Origin: an uncultured Patescibacteria group bacterium
GTDB lineage: Bacteria; Patescibacteriota; Minisyncoccia; Phycocordibacterales; UBA12088
Length of the DNA stretch: 53,259 nucleotides
Direction: 5' to 3'
Assembly (NCBI GenBank): GCA_947259245.1
Contig: CAMYLP010000004.1
Span: 1 to 53,259, forward strand
Shown: positions 19,948-26,725 of the stretch, in pieces
Layout: each line of letters opens with the position of its first letter
Position numbering within the stretch: position 1 is the stretch's first letter
Position numbers and translations under genes: made by a program
The notes under the pieces: model-generated
Databases searched by the model: none
Seen by the model: only the letters and a program-made list of their open reading frames with translations
What the model was told of the DNA's origin: nothing

Positions 19948-21285
19948 ATGGCAGAGGAGAATCGAACGAAGAGGAACACATTCGAAGACATGGTCTTCAC
20001 CTTGTTTGCTCTTCTGTTGCTGGCCCAGATACTCAATAACATACCGATTTTTCTTGAGGAACGTTTTGGACTGACCTTTGGTGGCAGTCCGAGTGGTGTA
20101 CTCCTCGCTTCAGCCGCGCTCTCCATGGACACACCGCTGGGGACGCGTGTGAGTACGCCAAACGGCACGGCATACTACGGCACCGCGGGAGACGAGGGTA
20201 GCGAACTGGGAACATTCCCGCCCGGCACGTCTTTGGTACTGAAGGACGGACCTGTCGAGGACGCTCTGGGCGAGCGCTGGTGGTATGTTGAAGATCCTGA
20301 TACGGGTAACGGCGGATGGGTGTTGGAGGATGTGCTCGTGAAAGATGGGGTGGGCGGTTTAAGTGCGGCGACAAAGCTAGGTACGAAGGTGCGCTCAATA
20401 GTTGACGGCATCCTGTGGCAGAGTCCTGCAGCACTTGTGGCACTCGGAAGTATGCGGGTGGGTGAATGGGGCATCCTTGCCGACGGACCCAAAGAGAAGA
20501 ATGGAACGCGGTGGTGGTACTTCGATCGTGAGGGAAGTGACGATGACGGGTGGGTTCCTGAGAGCATGCTCACGTTGTTTAGTGAGAAAGGGTGGCACAG
20601 CGGCAGTCTTGTCGTAGGAACGCGTGATACAGACCTCTTCGAACGCGCTGGGGGCGGTACTGTCCTTGGTTTCCTGAGGGAGGGTGAAAGGGCGAAGGTT
20701 GTCGGCGGACCTACCATGATAGGTGGTGTGTATTGGTGGGAAGTCGAGAAGGACGATGGTACACGAGGATGGATAACCGAAAGTGCACTTGAGGACGGCG
20801 GTATGCGGGGGGTGATGAAGGGCATTGTGACCACGATCGTCGTCATCGGCACGATAATCACCATCATCCTTGTCGGTGGCATTGTGTACGTGACAGTGCG
20901 CACGAACCAAATACGAGCACGCGAAGCCAAACGCATAAAGGCGGCAGTGCCGAAAGCGATGCAGCCGAAGCGAAACGACCGGTGGGACAGGGTACAGGAG
21001 CACGTGGCGAGCGACAACCCGAACGACTGGCGACACGCCATCATTGAAGCAGACATCATGCTCGATGAGATTGTCACGCGTATGGGCTACCAGGGCAACA
21101 CGCTCGGCGATCGGCTGAAACAGGTGGCTCGAGGTGATATGAGAACGATCGACTCCGCATGGGAGGCACACCGTGTGCGCAACCAAATAGCACACGAGGG
21201 GAGCGACTACATCCTCACCCAGCGCGAAGCGAAACGCATTATCGACCTCTACGGCGCAGTGTTTGAGGAGTTTAAGTTTATATAG
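19948..21285 (+). CDS. Membrane protein with three SH3-like repeats
   Basis: 445 residues, no named family recognised. N-terminal membrane helix (VFTLFALLLLAQIL), then three extracytoplasmic SH3b-like repeats (about 60-125, 130-200, 205-275), each with a WW pair followed by GW(V/I) (WWYVED..GGWV, WWYFDR..DGWV, WWEVEK..RGWI). A second membrane helix (IVTTIVVIGTIITIILVGG) leads to a cytoplasmic helical domain with HAIIEADIMLDEIV, RNQIAHEGSDY and ITQREAKR-like helices. The pattern suggests a sensor of cell-wall or surface ligand coupled to a cytoplasmic helical output domain. The last 126 bp are duplicated at 22006-22131. Confidence 0.85.
   Translation: MAEENRTKRNTFEDMVFTLFALLLLAQILNNIPIFLEERFGLTFGGSPSGVLLASAALSMDTPLGTRVSTPNGTAYYGTAGDEGSELGTFPPGTSLVLKDGPVEDALGERWWYVEDPDTGNGGWVLEDVLVKDGVGGLSAATKLGTKVRSIVDGILWQSPAALVALGSMRVGEWGILADGPKEKNGTRWWYFDREGSDDDGWVPESMLTLFSEKGWHSGSLVVGTRDTDLFERAGGGTVLGFLREGERAKVVGGPTMIGGVYWWEVEKDDGTRGWITESALEDGGMRGVMKGIVTTIVVIGTIITIILVGGIVYVTVRTNQIRAREAKRIKAAVPKAMQPKRNDRWDRVQEHVASDNPNDWRHAIIEADIMLDEIVTRMGYQGNTLGDRLKQVARGDMRTIDSAWEAHRVRNQIAHEGSDYILTQREAKRIIDLYGAVFEEFKFI
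21160..21285 (+). repeat. 126-bp direct repeat, copy 1 (functional 3' end of the SH3-repeat gene)
   Basis: Copy 1 includes the last codons and stop of the SH3-repeat gene. It matches 22006-22131 except for three substitutions. Upstream of position 21160 the two copies diverge abruptly. Confidence 0.9.
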
Positions 21286-21298
21286 AGGTACACCACGT

Positions 21299-21331
21299 AA
21301 AAAAACCGCCCGAGATGAAATCGGGGCGGTG
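21299..21331 (-). terminator. Rho-independent terminator for the inserted reverse gene
   Basis: On the reverse strand a GC-rich stem (ACCGCCCCGA...TCGGGCGGT) is followed by a run of seven T. It lies just beyond the 3' end of the reverse gene at 21360-21785 and supports that gene being real. Confidence 0.8.
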
Positions 21332-21359
21332 TTGGTTCGTGCGAATCGTCTGCTCACAA

Positions 21360-21785
21360 CTAGTGGACGTAGCTCTGCGGATGTCGGATACGATCCTGCA
21401 TACCATACATTCGCAGCAGCGCTTGGTTGTCATCTGAATGGGTGTACCTGCTTAGTTCTCGCGCAGCTTCGATTTGACCCTCAAAGCCACGTTGAATCCC
21501 CGGTATCTGTGCATAGTACAGGGAACACACCATGGTGGGCTGTCCACCGGGAGTGCTGGGGTGGTCGTACAGCACAAGTGCAAATCCATAACTTGTAGAC
21601 TTCAGATGACAAGGGAGACAATACTTCCCTATTAGGTGTTGGATGTGATTCCATTCGTACCTTGTGATTTCTCGTCTATAAATGTGATCACAGCCAGAAT
21701 AATCAGAGCCGACCACCACGTTGATTTCATTGTGGAGCTTCCGGAACCACGCACTGTCTTTCAATGATAGTGCCTCTCGACGCAT
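21360..21785 (-). CDS. Hypothetical protein in a one-gene insertion
   Basis: 141 residues from the ATG at 21785, which has a clear Shine-Dalgarno sequence (GAGGAG, 6 bp spacing); an in-frame ATG at 21836 lacks one. No family recognised. Features: two CxxC-like cysteines in YCLPCHLK, several His and Trp residues, a C-terminal Arg-rich stretch, no membrane segment or signal peptide. Own terminator downstream. It lies between two copies of the 3' end of the SH3-repeat gene, so it appears to have arrived as a single-gene unit. Confidence 0.6.
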   Translation of the reverse strand: MRREALSLKDSAWFRKLHNEINVVVGSDYSGCDHIYRREITRYEWNHIQHLIGKYCLPCHLKSTSYGFALVLYDHPSTPGGQPTMVCSLYYAQIPGIQRGFEGQIEAARELSRYTHSDDNQALLRMYGMQDRIRHPQSYVH

Positions 21786-22005
21786 TACGTTCTCCTCAAT
21801 GTAGGGTACGTTGACAATGCCACAAATAGAGTACATCTATTACACATAAGGTCAAGACGGAGTGTAACATACTGCAACACGAGCAGTTGAAACACTGAAA
21901 ACTTTTATTGAAGGACCTCATCTCATGGTGGTCTACTAAGTTTCTACATTCGCTCTGATTTTGAAATGCCAGGTACTCACGAACTCACCTCGCCAGTTCT
22001 TCGCC

Positions 22006-22131
22006 TGGGAGGCACACCGTGTGCGCAACCAAATAGCACACGAGGGAAGTGACTACATCCTCACCCAGCGCGAAGCGAAAGGCATTATCGACCTCTACGG
22101 CGCAGTGTTTGAGGAGTTTAAGTTTATATAG
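22006..22131 (+). pseudogene. Duplicated 3' fragment of the SH3-repeat gene
   Basis: 126 bp, with 3 mismatches to 21160-21285, in the same orientation and ending in the same stop codon. It encodes the last 41 residues of the cytoplasmic domain without any start. Probably the displaced original 3' end, or the target-site copy, of an insertion event about 720 bp long. Confidence 0.88.
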
Positions 22132-22221
22132 TATTGCGCATGCGACATGCTCATTCACGCTCGTGTTGAGTGTAGCAGTTGACAGAGAGAGTGCGTGCTG
22201 CACACTGAGGTTCAACAGCGT

Positions 22222-23295
22222 ATGAATACAACTCTCGTTTTCCTACTGTTCATAACGGTCGGCTGGGGCATTATGTTCCTAGTGCACTCGGTGGCATACA
22301 TACCCATAGCGCGGGTGTTAGAGATAGAGATGCCGCACTGGCCGCTTGTGCTGGCACTACTTTCCGTAAGCTATTTTGCAGCAAGTGTCGGTGTCCGTAC
22401 GATACAGAGTGTGCTTGCCGACTACTTCTACTTTGTTGCGGCGACATGGCTTGGTGTCGTGTTTCTGCTGTTTTCATTCTTGGTCGTCTATGAGTTGGCG
22501 CACCTCACGACAGGTTTCGACTCAGTACTGGTTCTCAGTAGCATACTAGTACTTGTTGGCGGTCTTTCCACGTACGCGCTGGTGCAAGGCCGAGCACTGG
22601 TCGTGCAGGAACATACGGTACCCATCGAAAGCTTGGAGCATCCGATACGCGTCGTGCATCTTTCTGACATTCACGTAGGGACCGTGCACCAGCGACAGTA
22701 CCTCCAGCGAGTTGTTGCGGAGACCAATGCGCTACATCCAGACATCATCCTCATCACGGGTGACCTCTTTGACGGCTCAGCACCTATAGATGAGGAGATA
22801 CTGACACCGCTCAACGAGCTCAAGGCGCCGAGCTTCTTCTCAAATGGCAACCATGAGGAGTATGAAGGTCTCACGCGCGTGAAGGACACCATCAGAAACC
22901 TTGACCTGCAACTCCTCGACAACACCATGGTGGAATGGGAAGGTATACAACTTATCGGCGTGAATGACCGGCAAAGTTTGCACGGTACGTCGCTTGAAGG
23001 AGTGCTTGGCTCTATACAGATAGATGAACACAAGCCGACTCTTCTGATGTACCACTCACCGTCTGACTGGAACGTGGCACGGAAGCATGGTGTCGACCTC
23101 ATGCTCTCTGGTCATACACACAATGGGCAGATTTACCCGTTCAATGTACTGGTACGTTTGTTTTTCAACTACATGAACGGCATCTATACCGAAGAAGGGA
23201 AACATCTCCACGTATCACCGGGTACCGGAACGTGGGGACCGCCGATGCGGTTGGGTTCACGGAACCAGATTACACTCCTCCACCTCCGTCAATAA
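22222..23295 (+). CDS. Membrane-anchored calcineurin-like phosphoesterase
   Basis: 357 residues. Four N-terminal membrane helices (about 5-28, 40-60, 72-95, 105-125), then a metallophosphoesterase domain with all metal motifs: LSDIHVG, ITGDLFDG, NGNHEEY, the His in MYHSP and GHTHNGQ. This arrangement is that of the YkuE/YaeI group; substrates may be lipid phosphates (UDP-diacylglucosamine-type hydrolases are relatives), not determinable here. Start ATG 22222 chosen for the hydrophobic N-terminus, with GAGG 11 bp upstream; a GTG at 22195 is possible. Followed by a terminator about 100 bp downstream. Confidence 0.9.
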   Translation: MNTTLVFLLFITVGWGIMFLVHSVAYIPIARVLEIEMPHWPLVLALLSVSYFAASVGVRTIQSVLADYFYFVAATWLGVVFLLFSFLVVYELAHLTTGFDSVLVLSSILVLVGGLSTYALVQGRALVVQEHTVPIESLEHPIRVVHLSDIHVGTVHQRQYLQRVVAETNALHPDIILITGDLFDGSAPIDEEILTPLNELKAPSFFSNGNHEEYEGLTRVKDTIRNLDLQLLDNTMVEWEGIQLIGVNDRQSLHGTSLEGVLGSIQIDEHKPTLLMYHSPSDWNVARKHGVDLMLSGHTHNGQIYPFNVLVRLFFNYMNGIYTEEGKHLHVSPGTGTWGPPMRLGSRNQITLLHLRQ

Positions 23296-23639
23296 CAAGA
23301 CTAAGCAGAACTATAACGGGAAATACAAAACTACGGCACCAGACGCGCCGTTGTTTTATTGTCAAGATACTCCGTTCATTGAGCGACAGCAACAAAGAAA
23401 GACGCGCCATGAGGCGCGTCTTTCTTTATGCTGGTTGCGGGTCTCCATTGGTCACGAGTTGCTTAGCATTTCTGTTCACGTTGTTCCAGAAATGCTAAGC
23501 ACTCTCGACCCCACCTCGGCTGTTCTTCGCTAGCTCAGAACATGCCTCCGGCCTGCAATTCCGGACGAAAGGTGCGAAGGCACCTTTCTCCCTACGCACC
23601 AGTTAGCAAAATCCAGTCATGCGACTGGATTTTGCTAAC
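23296..23639. other. Gene-free, hairpin-rich tract beside the initiator tRNA
   Basis: No coding region seen. It contains, in order, the terminator at 23394-23427; a 14-bp stem, GCTTAGCATTTCTG (23461-23474) with its complement at 23487-23500; a T-arm-like sequence TGCAATTCCGG (23554-23564), inverted relative to the tRNA; a 9-bp hairpin GAAAGGTGC/GCACCTTTC (23567-23588); and a 21-bp perfect hairpin that runs into the tRNA 3' end. Confidence 0.8.
23394..23427 (+). terminator. Terminator hairpin
   Basis: A 15-bp perfect stem starting AAAGAAAGACGCGCC, with loop ATGA and a U-rich right arm (GTCTTTCTTT). It lies about 100 bp after the phosphoesterase gene. The symmetric A/T ends mean it could also work on the reverse strand for the tRNA transcript. 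Confidence 0.75.
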
Positions 23640-23643
23640 TGGT
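23598..23643. repeat. 21-bp perfect inverted repeat overlapping the tRNA-Met CCA end
   Basis: ACCAGTTAGCAAAATCCAGTC (23598-23618) is exactly complementary to 23623-23643, with a 4-nt loop ATGC. On the reverse strand the CCA of the tRNA forms the base of this hairpin, so the precursor 3' trailer is sequestered in a stem. Confidence 0.9.
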
Positions 23644-23713
23644 TGCGGGGGCCGGAATTGCACCGGCGCCTAGGGGTTATGAGCCCCTCGAGGTACTACT
23701 CCTCCACCCCGCA
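23640..23713 (-). tRNA. tRNA-Met (CAT), initiator type
   Basis: Reverse-strand cloverleaf with acceptor GCGGGG/CCCCGC, anticodon arm AGGGG-CTCATAA-CCCCT (anticodon CAT, three consecutive G-C pairs as in initiators) and T stem GCCGG/CCGGC. CCA is encoded. Position 1 is U facing A72, so the weak first pair of initiators is kept in altered form. Unusual: the D loop (AGTAGTA) lacks the GG dinucleotide and the T loop reads TGCAATT, with G at the normally invariant T55. Confidence 0.85.
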
Positions 23714-23767
23714 ATGTTGCAACACCTTACCACACCAGCGTACCGTGTGGCAACTTGTGCAAGGAAG

Positions 23768-23792
23768 ACCAGACTCACACGTCTGGTACAAT
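23768..23792 (+). promoter_or_regulatory. Promoter and palindromic operator of the GH18 gene
   Basis: The inverted repeat ACCAGAC-TCACAC-GTCTGGT (23768-23787) ends in the extended -10 element TGGTACAAT (TACAAT 23787-23792), which itself ends 7 nt before the ATG. A protein bound to the palindrome would block the promoter. It could alternatively be a simple hairpin, but it lies upstream of the expected transcription start. Confidence 0.55.
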
Positions 23793-23799
23793 ACCTACT

Positions 23800-24993
23800 A
23801 TGAACAAGCTTCTCGCAGCGATCGCTTTCGTATTGTGTAGTGTTCTCATGCCAGTACCATTTGTCGAGGCAGGGCTTTTACTTGGTGAAAAAGACCGACA
23901 AAAAGCTGAATATGAACGTGCAAAGCGCGACGTCGACGGTCCGTGGCTCATGACCTACTACGTGGGCTATCAAAACGGATACCTCAAGCCGCGCGATGTC
24001 GATTACTCGCTCATGACCCACATCGTGGTCGGTGGCGTGGGAGTGACCGCTGACGGCACGCTCAATGAACACTGGCACCTTGAGAACGGAGATGGGCGAG
24101 ACATGGCTGAAGATGTGGGCCGGCGTGCAGACCGGCAAGGTGTGAAAAAGCTCATCTGGCTGGGAGGACCCAATGAAGAGGATGCATTCTTTTCCGCAAC
24201 GTCAGACCGATACCGCGCACGTTTTGTTGAGAACATACTCGAGCTTGTCGACGAACTTGACTACGACGGGGTAGACATTGACTGGGAGCCCATTCGAACA
24301 AAGGACGAGTACGGCATACTTCGACTGGTACGCGACCTGCGCAAGGCAGATCCTGACCTCATCATCACCGTACCTGTAAACTGGGTACCGAGCACCATAC
24401 TTACGTCGAAAGATCTCTCCGTATACCCCGAACTGGCACAGTACGTCGACCGGCTATTTGTGATGAGCTATTCGATGGCAGGGCCGTGGCCCGGCTGGCG
24501 GAGCTGGCACGGGGGAGCACTCAAGGGCGACACGCTCTCAACTCCCGGCTCCATCCGTACCTCCATATATGCATACGAGCGGGCAGGGGTGCCGGAGGAG
24601 AAGCTCGGTATCGGCATTGGCACGTACGCGACATGCTGGGAGTACCCGGTTCGTGAGCCACAGCAAGTGCTGCCGAGCACCTTTTACCCACGCGACACGC
24701 ACGTGATGAGCATGCGTACACTCTACGACGACTACTACTCCCGCAAGTACGAAGAGTGGGATCCACGTGCAGAGGTGCCGTACCTGTCCTTCAACAGGGC
24801 ACGGGGCTACTTCGACTGCGGCTTCGTTTCGTACGAGAACGAACGCTCTATAGAGGCAAAGATGGAGTACATGCTAGAGCAAGACCTCGGTGGTGCTATC
24901 GTCTGGAACATCGGCACCGGCTACTTTACGGAAGAGCGCCGCAGTGAGCGGCACCGCCTGCTTGAAACGGCGTGGGACACACTCGACCGTTGA
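23800..24993 (+). CDS. Secreted GH18 family glycoside hydrolase
   Basis: 397 residues. Signal peptide in the first 24 residues (LLAAIAFVLCSVLMPVPFVEA). TIM-barrel GH18 domain with the catalytic motif YDGVDIDWEP (DxxDxDxE), the downstream MSYSMAGPW segment that supplies the substrate-positioning Tyr, and a C-terminal GGAIVWNIGTG strand. GH18 enzymes cleave beta-1,4-linked GlcNAc polymers such as chitin or peptidoglycan; which one is not clear. As a secreted hydrolase in a presumed episymbiont it may act on host surface material. Monocistronic, promoter overlaps a palindrome; followed by tRNA-Met. Confidence 0.92.
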   Translation: MNKLLAAIAFVLCSVLMPVPFVEAGLLLGEKDRQKAEYERAKRDVDGPWLMTYYVGYQNGYLKPRDVDYSLMTHIVVGGVGVTADGTLNEHWHLENGDGRDMAEDVGRRADRQGVKKLIWLGGPNEEDAFFSATSDRYRARFVENILELVDELDYDGVDIDWEPIRTKDEYGILRLVRDLRKADPDLIITVPVNWVPSTILTSKDLSVYPELAQYVDRLFVMSYSMAGPWPGWRSWHGGALKGDTLSTPGSIRTSIYAYERAGVPEEKLGIGIGTYATCWEYPVREPQQVLPSTFYPRDTHVMSMRTLYDDYYSRKYEEWDPRAEVPYLSFNRARGYFDCGFVSYENERSIEAKMEYMLEQDLGGAIVWNIGTGYFTEERRSERHRLLETAWDTLDR

Positions 24994-25032
24994 AGCAGCG
25001 CACCAATCGTGATAACCTTGCGTGTACCATAT

Positions 25033-25106
25033 CCCGGGGTAGCTCAGTTGGTTAGAGCGTAGGACTCATAAACCTAAGGTCGGCAGTTCAATTCTGCCCC
25101 CCGGGA
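25033..25106 (+). tRNA. tRNA-Met (CAT), elongator type
   Basis: Acceptor CCCGGGG/CCCCGGG, D arm GCTC-AGTTGGTTA-GAGC with GG present, anticodon loop CTCATAA (CAT), T arm GGCAG-TTCAATT-CTGCC. No CCA encoded (ACAC follows). There is an A-A mismatch at 31-39. A tRNA-Ile with modified CAU anticodon cannot be excluded from sequence alone. The 3' acceptor sequence is repeated 162 bp downstream. Confidence 0.88.
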
Positions 25107-25273
25107 CACGAACGAAGTGAGTTTACGGGGAGCAGTGTGCCTTCGCGTGCCATGTTCAATTCTGGTTCTTACAGAACCTGTCAGTTCATTGGATCTTTTG
25201 TTTCGCTGTGCTCACAAAAGCTCTCAATGAGTCTAGCGAAGCAGCCTTGGCTGCTTCTCACCCCGGGACACGA
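25099..25273. repeat. Hairpin tract bounded by a 13-bp duplicate of the tRNA 3' end
   Basis: CCCCGGGACACGA occurs at 25099-25111 (tRNA acceptor end) and again at 25261-25273. Between them lie a second copy of the T-arm string GTTCAATTCTG, the hairpin GGTTCT-TAC-AGAACC (25164-25178), an imperfect long stem TCATTG..CTTTTG/CAAAAG..CAATGA (25186-25230) and the perfect hairpin GAAGCAGCC-TT-GGCTGCTTC (25238-25257). The bounded copy looks like an attachment-site duplication or a decayed tRNA-derived repeat; no integrase is present. Confidence 0.75.
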
Positions 25274-25345
25274 TGATACCCACTTGATTTGAGCACCAAA
25301 CTATTGTTGTTACCAACCACTGGCTCTCGCAGTTATCAAGTGTGT

Positions 25346-25564
25346 ATGAGAGATATCGCCTTTAAAACATTCCTCACAGCCATGCTCATATGTGCCTCGC
25401 TGGTGCTTACAATTATATGGTCGGGTCCACACGACTCTGATCCAGAGACATTATTGAAATTTGTCGGCACTACATTTGTAATAGGTCTCGCGTCGGCTTT
25501 GTTCTGGCTTGCTGTGCACATCAAGGATGTCTGCCAACGATATCTGAACAGCACGAGCCAGTAA
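25346..25564 (+). CDS. Small two-TM membrane protein
   Basis: 72 residues from the ATG at 25346. Two hydrophobic helices (about 9-26 and 43-60) are separated by a short Asp-rich loop; charged ends. No family recognised. No strong promoter or ribosome site is visible, and a longer TTG start at 25289 is possible. Retained because the length, two clean helices and the position in front of the AbrB-like gene fit a real small gene. Confidence 0.5.
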   Translation: MRDIAFKTFLTAMLICASLVLTIIWSGPHDSDPETLLKFVGTTFVIGLASALFWLAVHIKDVCQRYLNSTSQ

Positions 25565-25611
25565 CGTGTAACACAACACAAATATATTCTGGAGGCAAGT
25601 CACGCTGGTGC

Positions 25612-25617
25612 TATACT
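25612..25617 (+). promoter_or_regulatory. -10 element TATACT of the AbrB-like gene
   Basis: TGCTATACT ends 8 nt before the ATG at 25626, supporting that start and a leaderless transcript. Confidence 0.5.
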
Positions 25618-25625
25618 GCAAATGT

Positions 25626-25829
25626 ATGGCACGGAGAAAATTTGAGGAACGAAACGTGCGCTCTCTCTTCAAACTTGCAGGAGGAAAGAGTTTTGCACTA
25701 ACCCTTCCCATCGAAATCGTGCGCGCGTGGGGCTGGCACGACCGCCAGAAACTCAAGCTCACGATCGACGAAAAGAAAAAACGCGTCATCGTCGAGGATT
25801 GGCACAAAGCCAACAACAACAAGAAGTAG
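25626..25829 (+). CDS. AbrB/MazE (SpoVT)-fold DNA-binding protein
   Basis: 67 residues. The swapped-hairpin signature RSLFKLAGGKSFALTLPIEIVRAWGW is followed by LKLTIDEKKKRVIVEDW. These small dimers bind promoters as transition-state regulators or antitoxins; no toxin is adjacent, so a regulator is more likely. Start at 25626 gives MARRKFEERNVR, a common beginning of CPR members. A terminator follows immediately. Confidence 0.82.
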   Translation: MARRKFEERNVRSLFKLAGGKSFALTLPIEIVRAWGWHDRQKLKLTIDEKKKRVIVEDWHKANNNKK

Positions 25830-25841
25830 ACGCCAGTAAAT

Positions 25842-25868
25842 GCACCAGCCCCAGGTGCTTGATTTTTA
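25842..25868 (+). terminator. Terminator after the AbrB-like gene
   Basis: Hairpin GCACC-AGCCCCA-GGTGC followed by TTGATTTTTA, 13 bp after the stop codon. Confidence 0.7.
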
Positions 25869-25946
25869 TTTGGCTAGACAGTAGTAAGACTGTGGTGGTG
25901 GATATCGCGCACGAGCAATATACTGTATTATGCTACCGTATGTACC

Positions 25947-26630
25947 ATGCCGGTGCGTCGCAAGGTTGACCAGTCGTTCTTTCATTCCTGGAACCCAGGC
26001 ATGGCATATGTCCTCGGTTTCTTTGTGGCGGATGGCACCATGACCTACACCAAACATGGTGGGAGGTACGTAGCATTTCACGTGACAGACCGGGACCTGT
26101 TGGTCGATATTCGTACGCTGTTACAGTCGAACCATACCATCGCTGTACGCGTACGGGATCCGAGATGGAAGCTGGGCTACCGTATACAGATAGGGAGTAA
26201 ACAGATGTGTCGCGACCTGGAAGTGCTCGGCATGACGCCAAACAAAAGTAAGACGTTGCAACTGCCCGACATACCTCCAACGTATGTGGGTGAGTTTGTG
26301 CGGGGATATTTCGATGGTGATGGTTGTATCTACTTCAACAAGCTACAAGTTTCAGACCGGAAAAAGAAACGATACGTGCTTCAGACAAAGTTCACGTCAG
26401 GCTCAGAACAGTTTCTTACGGATTTCCAGAGTCTTCTTCAAAACCATGGGGTGAAGGGCGGTACTATCGTCACAAAGCAGAGGGGGTATGAACTAGGTTT
26501 GAGTCACAGGGACAGTCTTGCTATTTATCGCCTAATGTATAATAATGCTCCAACGTGCGACGTGAGATTGGAACGTAAATGGAAGAAGTTCGATCGCGCG
26601 ATTCAGACAATGTATGCGGATGTAGCTTAG
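25947..26630 (+). CDS. LAGLIDADG homing endonuclease
   Basis: 227 residues, a single chain with two LAGLIDADG helices: LGFFVADGTM (about 24-33) and VRGYFDGDGCI (about 115-125), each with the metal-binding Asp. Such monomers cut a long asymmetric target and promote their own copying. It is free-standing, not within an obvious intron or intein. The last 15 bases, including the TAG stop, are the first 15 bases of the tRNA-Asp gene. TATTAT at 25926-25931 is a possible -10, 15 bp before the ATG. Confidence 0.88.
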   Translation: MPVRRKVDQSFFHSWNPGMAYVLGFFVADGTMTYTKHGGRYVAFHVTDRDLLVDIRTLLQSNHTIAVRVRDPRWKLGYRIQIGSKQMCRDLEVLGMTPNKSKTLQLPDIPPTYVGEFVRGYFDGDGCIYFNKLQVSDRKKKRYVLQTKFTSGSEQFLTDFQSLLQNHGVKGGTIVTKQRGYELGLSHRDSLAIYRLMYNNAPTCDVRLERKWKKFDRAIQTMYADVA

Positions 26631-26689
26631 CTGGTTAAAGCGCCGCCCTGTCACGGCGGAGATCGAGGGTTCAAATCCCTTCGTCCGCG
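26616..26689 (+). tRNA. tRNA-Asp (GTC)
   Basis: Acceptor GCGGATG/CGTCCGC, D arm with GCTTAGCTGGTTAAAGC, anticodon arm CCGCC-CTGTCAC-GGCGG (GTC), T arm GAGGG-TTCAAAT-CCCTT. Discriminator G, as expected for tRNA-Asp; CCA is not encoded. The 5' end overlaps the C-terminal codons and stop of the homing endonuclease gene. Confidence 0.95.
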
Positions 26690-26692
26690 CAA

Positions 26693-26725
26693 AGAAAAGA
26701 GCCTTGCTATGCAAGGCCCTTTTCA
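26693..26725. terminator. Bidirectional terminator between tRNA-Asp and a reverse membrane-protein gene
   Basis: AAAAG-GCCTTGC stem with loop TAT and right arm GCAAGGC-CTTTT; A-rich on the left and T-rich on the right, so it can end the tRNA transcript and the convergent reverse gene. Confidence 0.75.

Noticed and set aside
20395-21357. Reverse open frame of 320 codons opposite the SH3-repeat gene
   Set aside because: Cys/His/Thr-rich with no recognisable domain; it is the antisense shadow of a gene with clear SH3 repeats and a supported promoter.
25033-25273. Group I intron in tRNA-Met, explaining the repeated 3' end
   Set aside because: The tRNA is complete before the tract (all arms pair), the tract is only about 155 bp and no P7/G-binding core is recognisable.
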